This document shows positions 50,790-50,864 of a stretch of 50,864 bases of DNA, piece after piece. This DNA is from Bacteroidales bacterium. GTDB taxonomy: Bacteria; Bacteroidota; Bacteroidia; Bacteroidales; Prolixibacteraceae. How positions within the stretch are numbered: the stretch's first letter is position 1; every line of letters begins with the position of its first letter. The position numbers and the translations under genes are program-made. Below the pieces are notes generated by a model. The model saw only the letters and a program-made list of their open reading frames with translations. It searched no databases and had not been told where the DNA came from. The stretch is from assembly GCA_012719495.1 (NCBI GenBank), contig JAAYAG010000056.1, forward strand, positions 1 through 50,864. Reading direction: 5' to 3'.

Positions 50790-50864
50790 TGGCGGACAAT
50801 GAGCTTTGCATAAAACACTGTTTTCCTGCATTAAATTTCCTCGATTTGGCCCGCTAATACTCAA

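Noticed and set aside
1-50864. Search by eye for tRNA, rRNA, intact insertion sequences, phage or plasmid genes.
   Set aside because: No cloverleaf, transposase, integrase, capsid or replication-initiator motifs were seen in either strand.

Overview
The window looks like chromosome of a Bacteroidota bacterium, most likely a marine or gut-type member of Bacteroidia such as Marinilabiliales. The taxonomic depth is inference. The supporting signs are type IX secretion tails on three secreted proteins, SusC/TonB-type domains, a FecI/FecR locus, LytS/LytTR signalling, promoters of the TTG-N19-TAnnTTTG type, weak Shine-Dalgarno sites, and a ribosomal protein bS16 with a long Ala/Glu-rich tail. I see no tRNA, rRNA, CRISPR array, intact insertion sequence or phage.

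Layout. 1-17.8 kb is mostly housekeeping: a partial PfkB kinase, era, der, trxA, dnaE, two lipoproteins, rpsP, prmC, a secreted CotH-family protein, a STAS-like protein, a diacylglycerol-kinase-type protein, a plug-only TonB-like protein and glyS. 17.9-30.2 kb is a compact signalling and surface region: a LytS-type sensor kinase with a TlpA-like periplasmic part, a LytTR regulator, an ECF sigma factor, FecR, an STN-domain protein carrying surface repeats where the usual TonB receptor would sit, a Crp-like regulator, a TonB-dependent receptor and a second surface-repeat protein. Four transcription units in this stretch share an upstream element with exactly conserved 18-nt spacing. I think this is one regulon and the best candidate for an undescribed system. 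30.3-36 kb holds a CPBP protease, two T9SS cargo proteins, rsgA and half of a DEAD-box helicase. 36.1-38.8 kb is a YtrA-type GntR/ABC operon with a palindrome over its predicted start site. 39-43.4 kb holds single genes (carboxypeptidase-regulatory-like protein, secreted RidA, stand-alone E2 acyltransferase domain, outer-membrane barrel, UroD-type methyltransferase). 43.4-50.3 kb reads leftward and appears to concern modification of surface molecules: an MBOAT acyltransferase with an SGNH-like partner, then a Spy-like protein, a protein with an exosortase-like C-terminal tail, a phosphodiesterase-TPR-sulfotransferase fusion and a small coupled protein.

Several gaps hold tails of broken genes: two alpha/beta-hydrolase ends, a RidA end and three unrecognised fragments. 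Two of the unrecognised fragments flank the 46-50 kb block, which suggests past insertion or deletion there. An 88-nt imperfect palindrome lies near the right edge. All family assignments come from reading motifs by eye; no database search was run.
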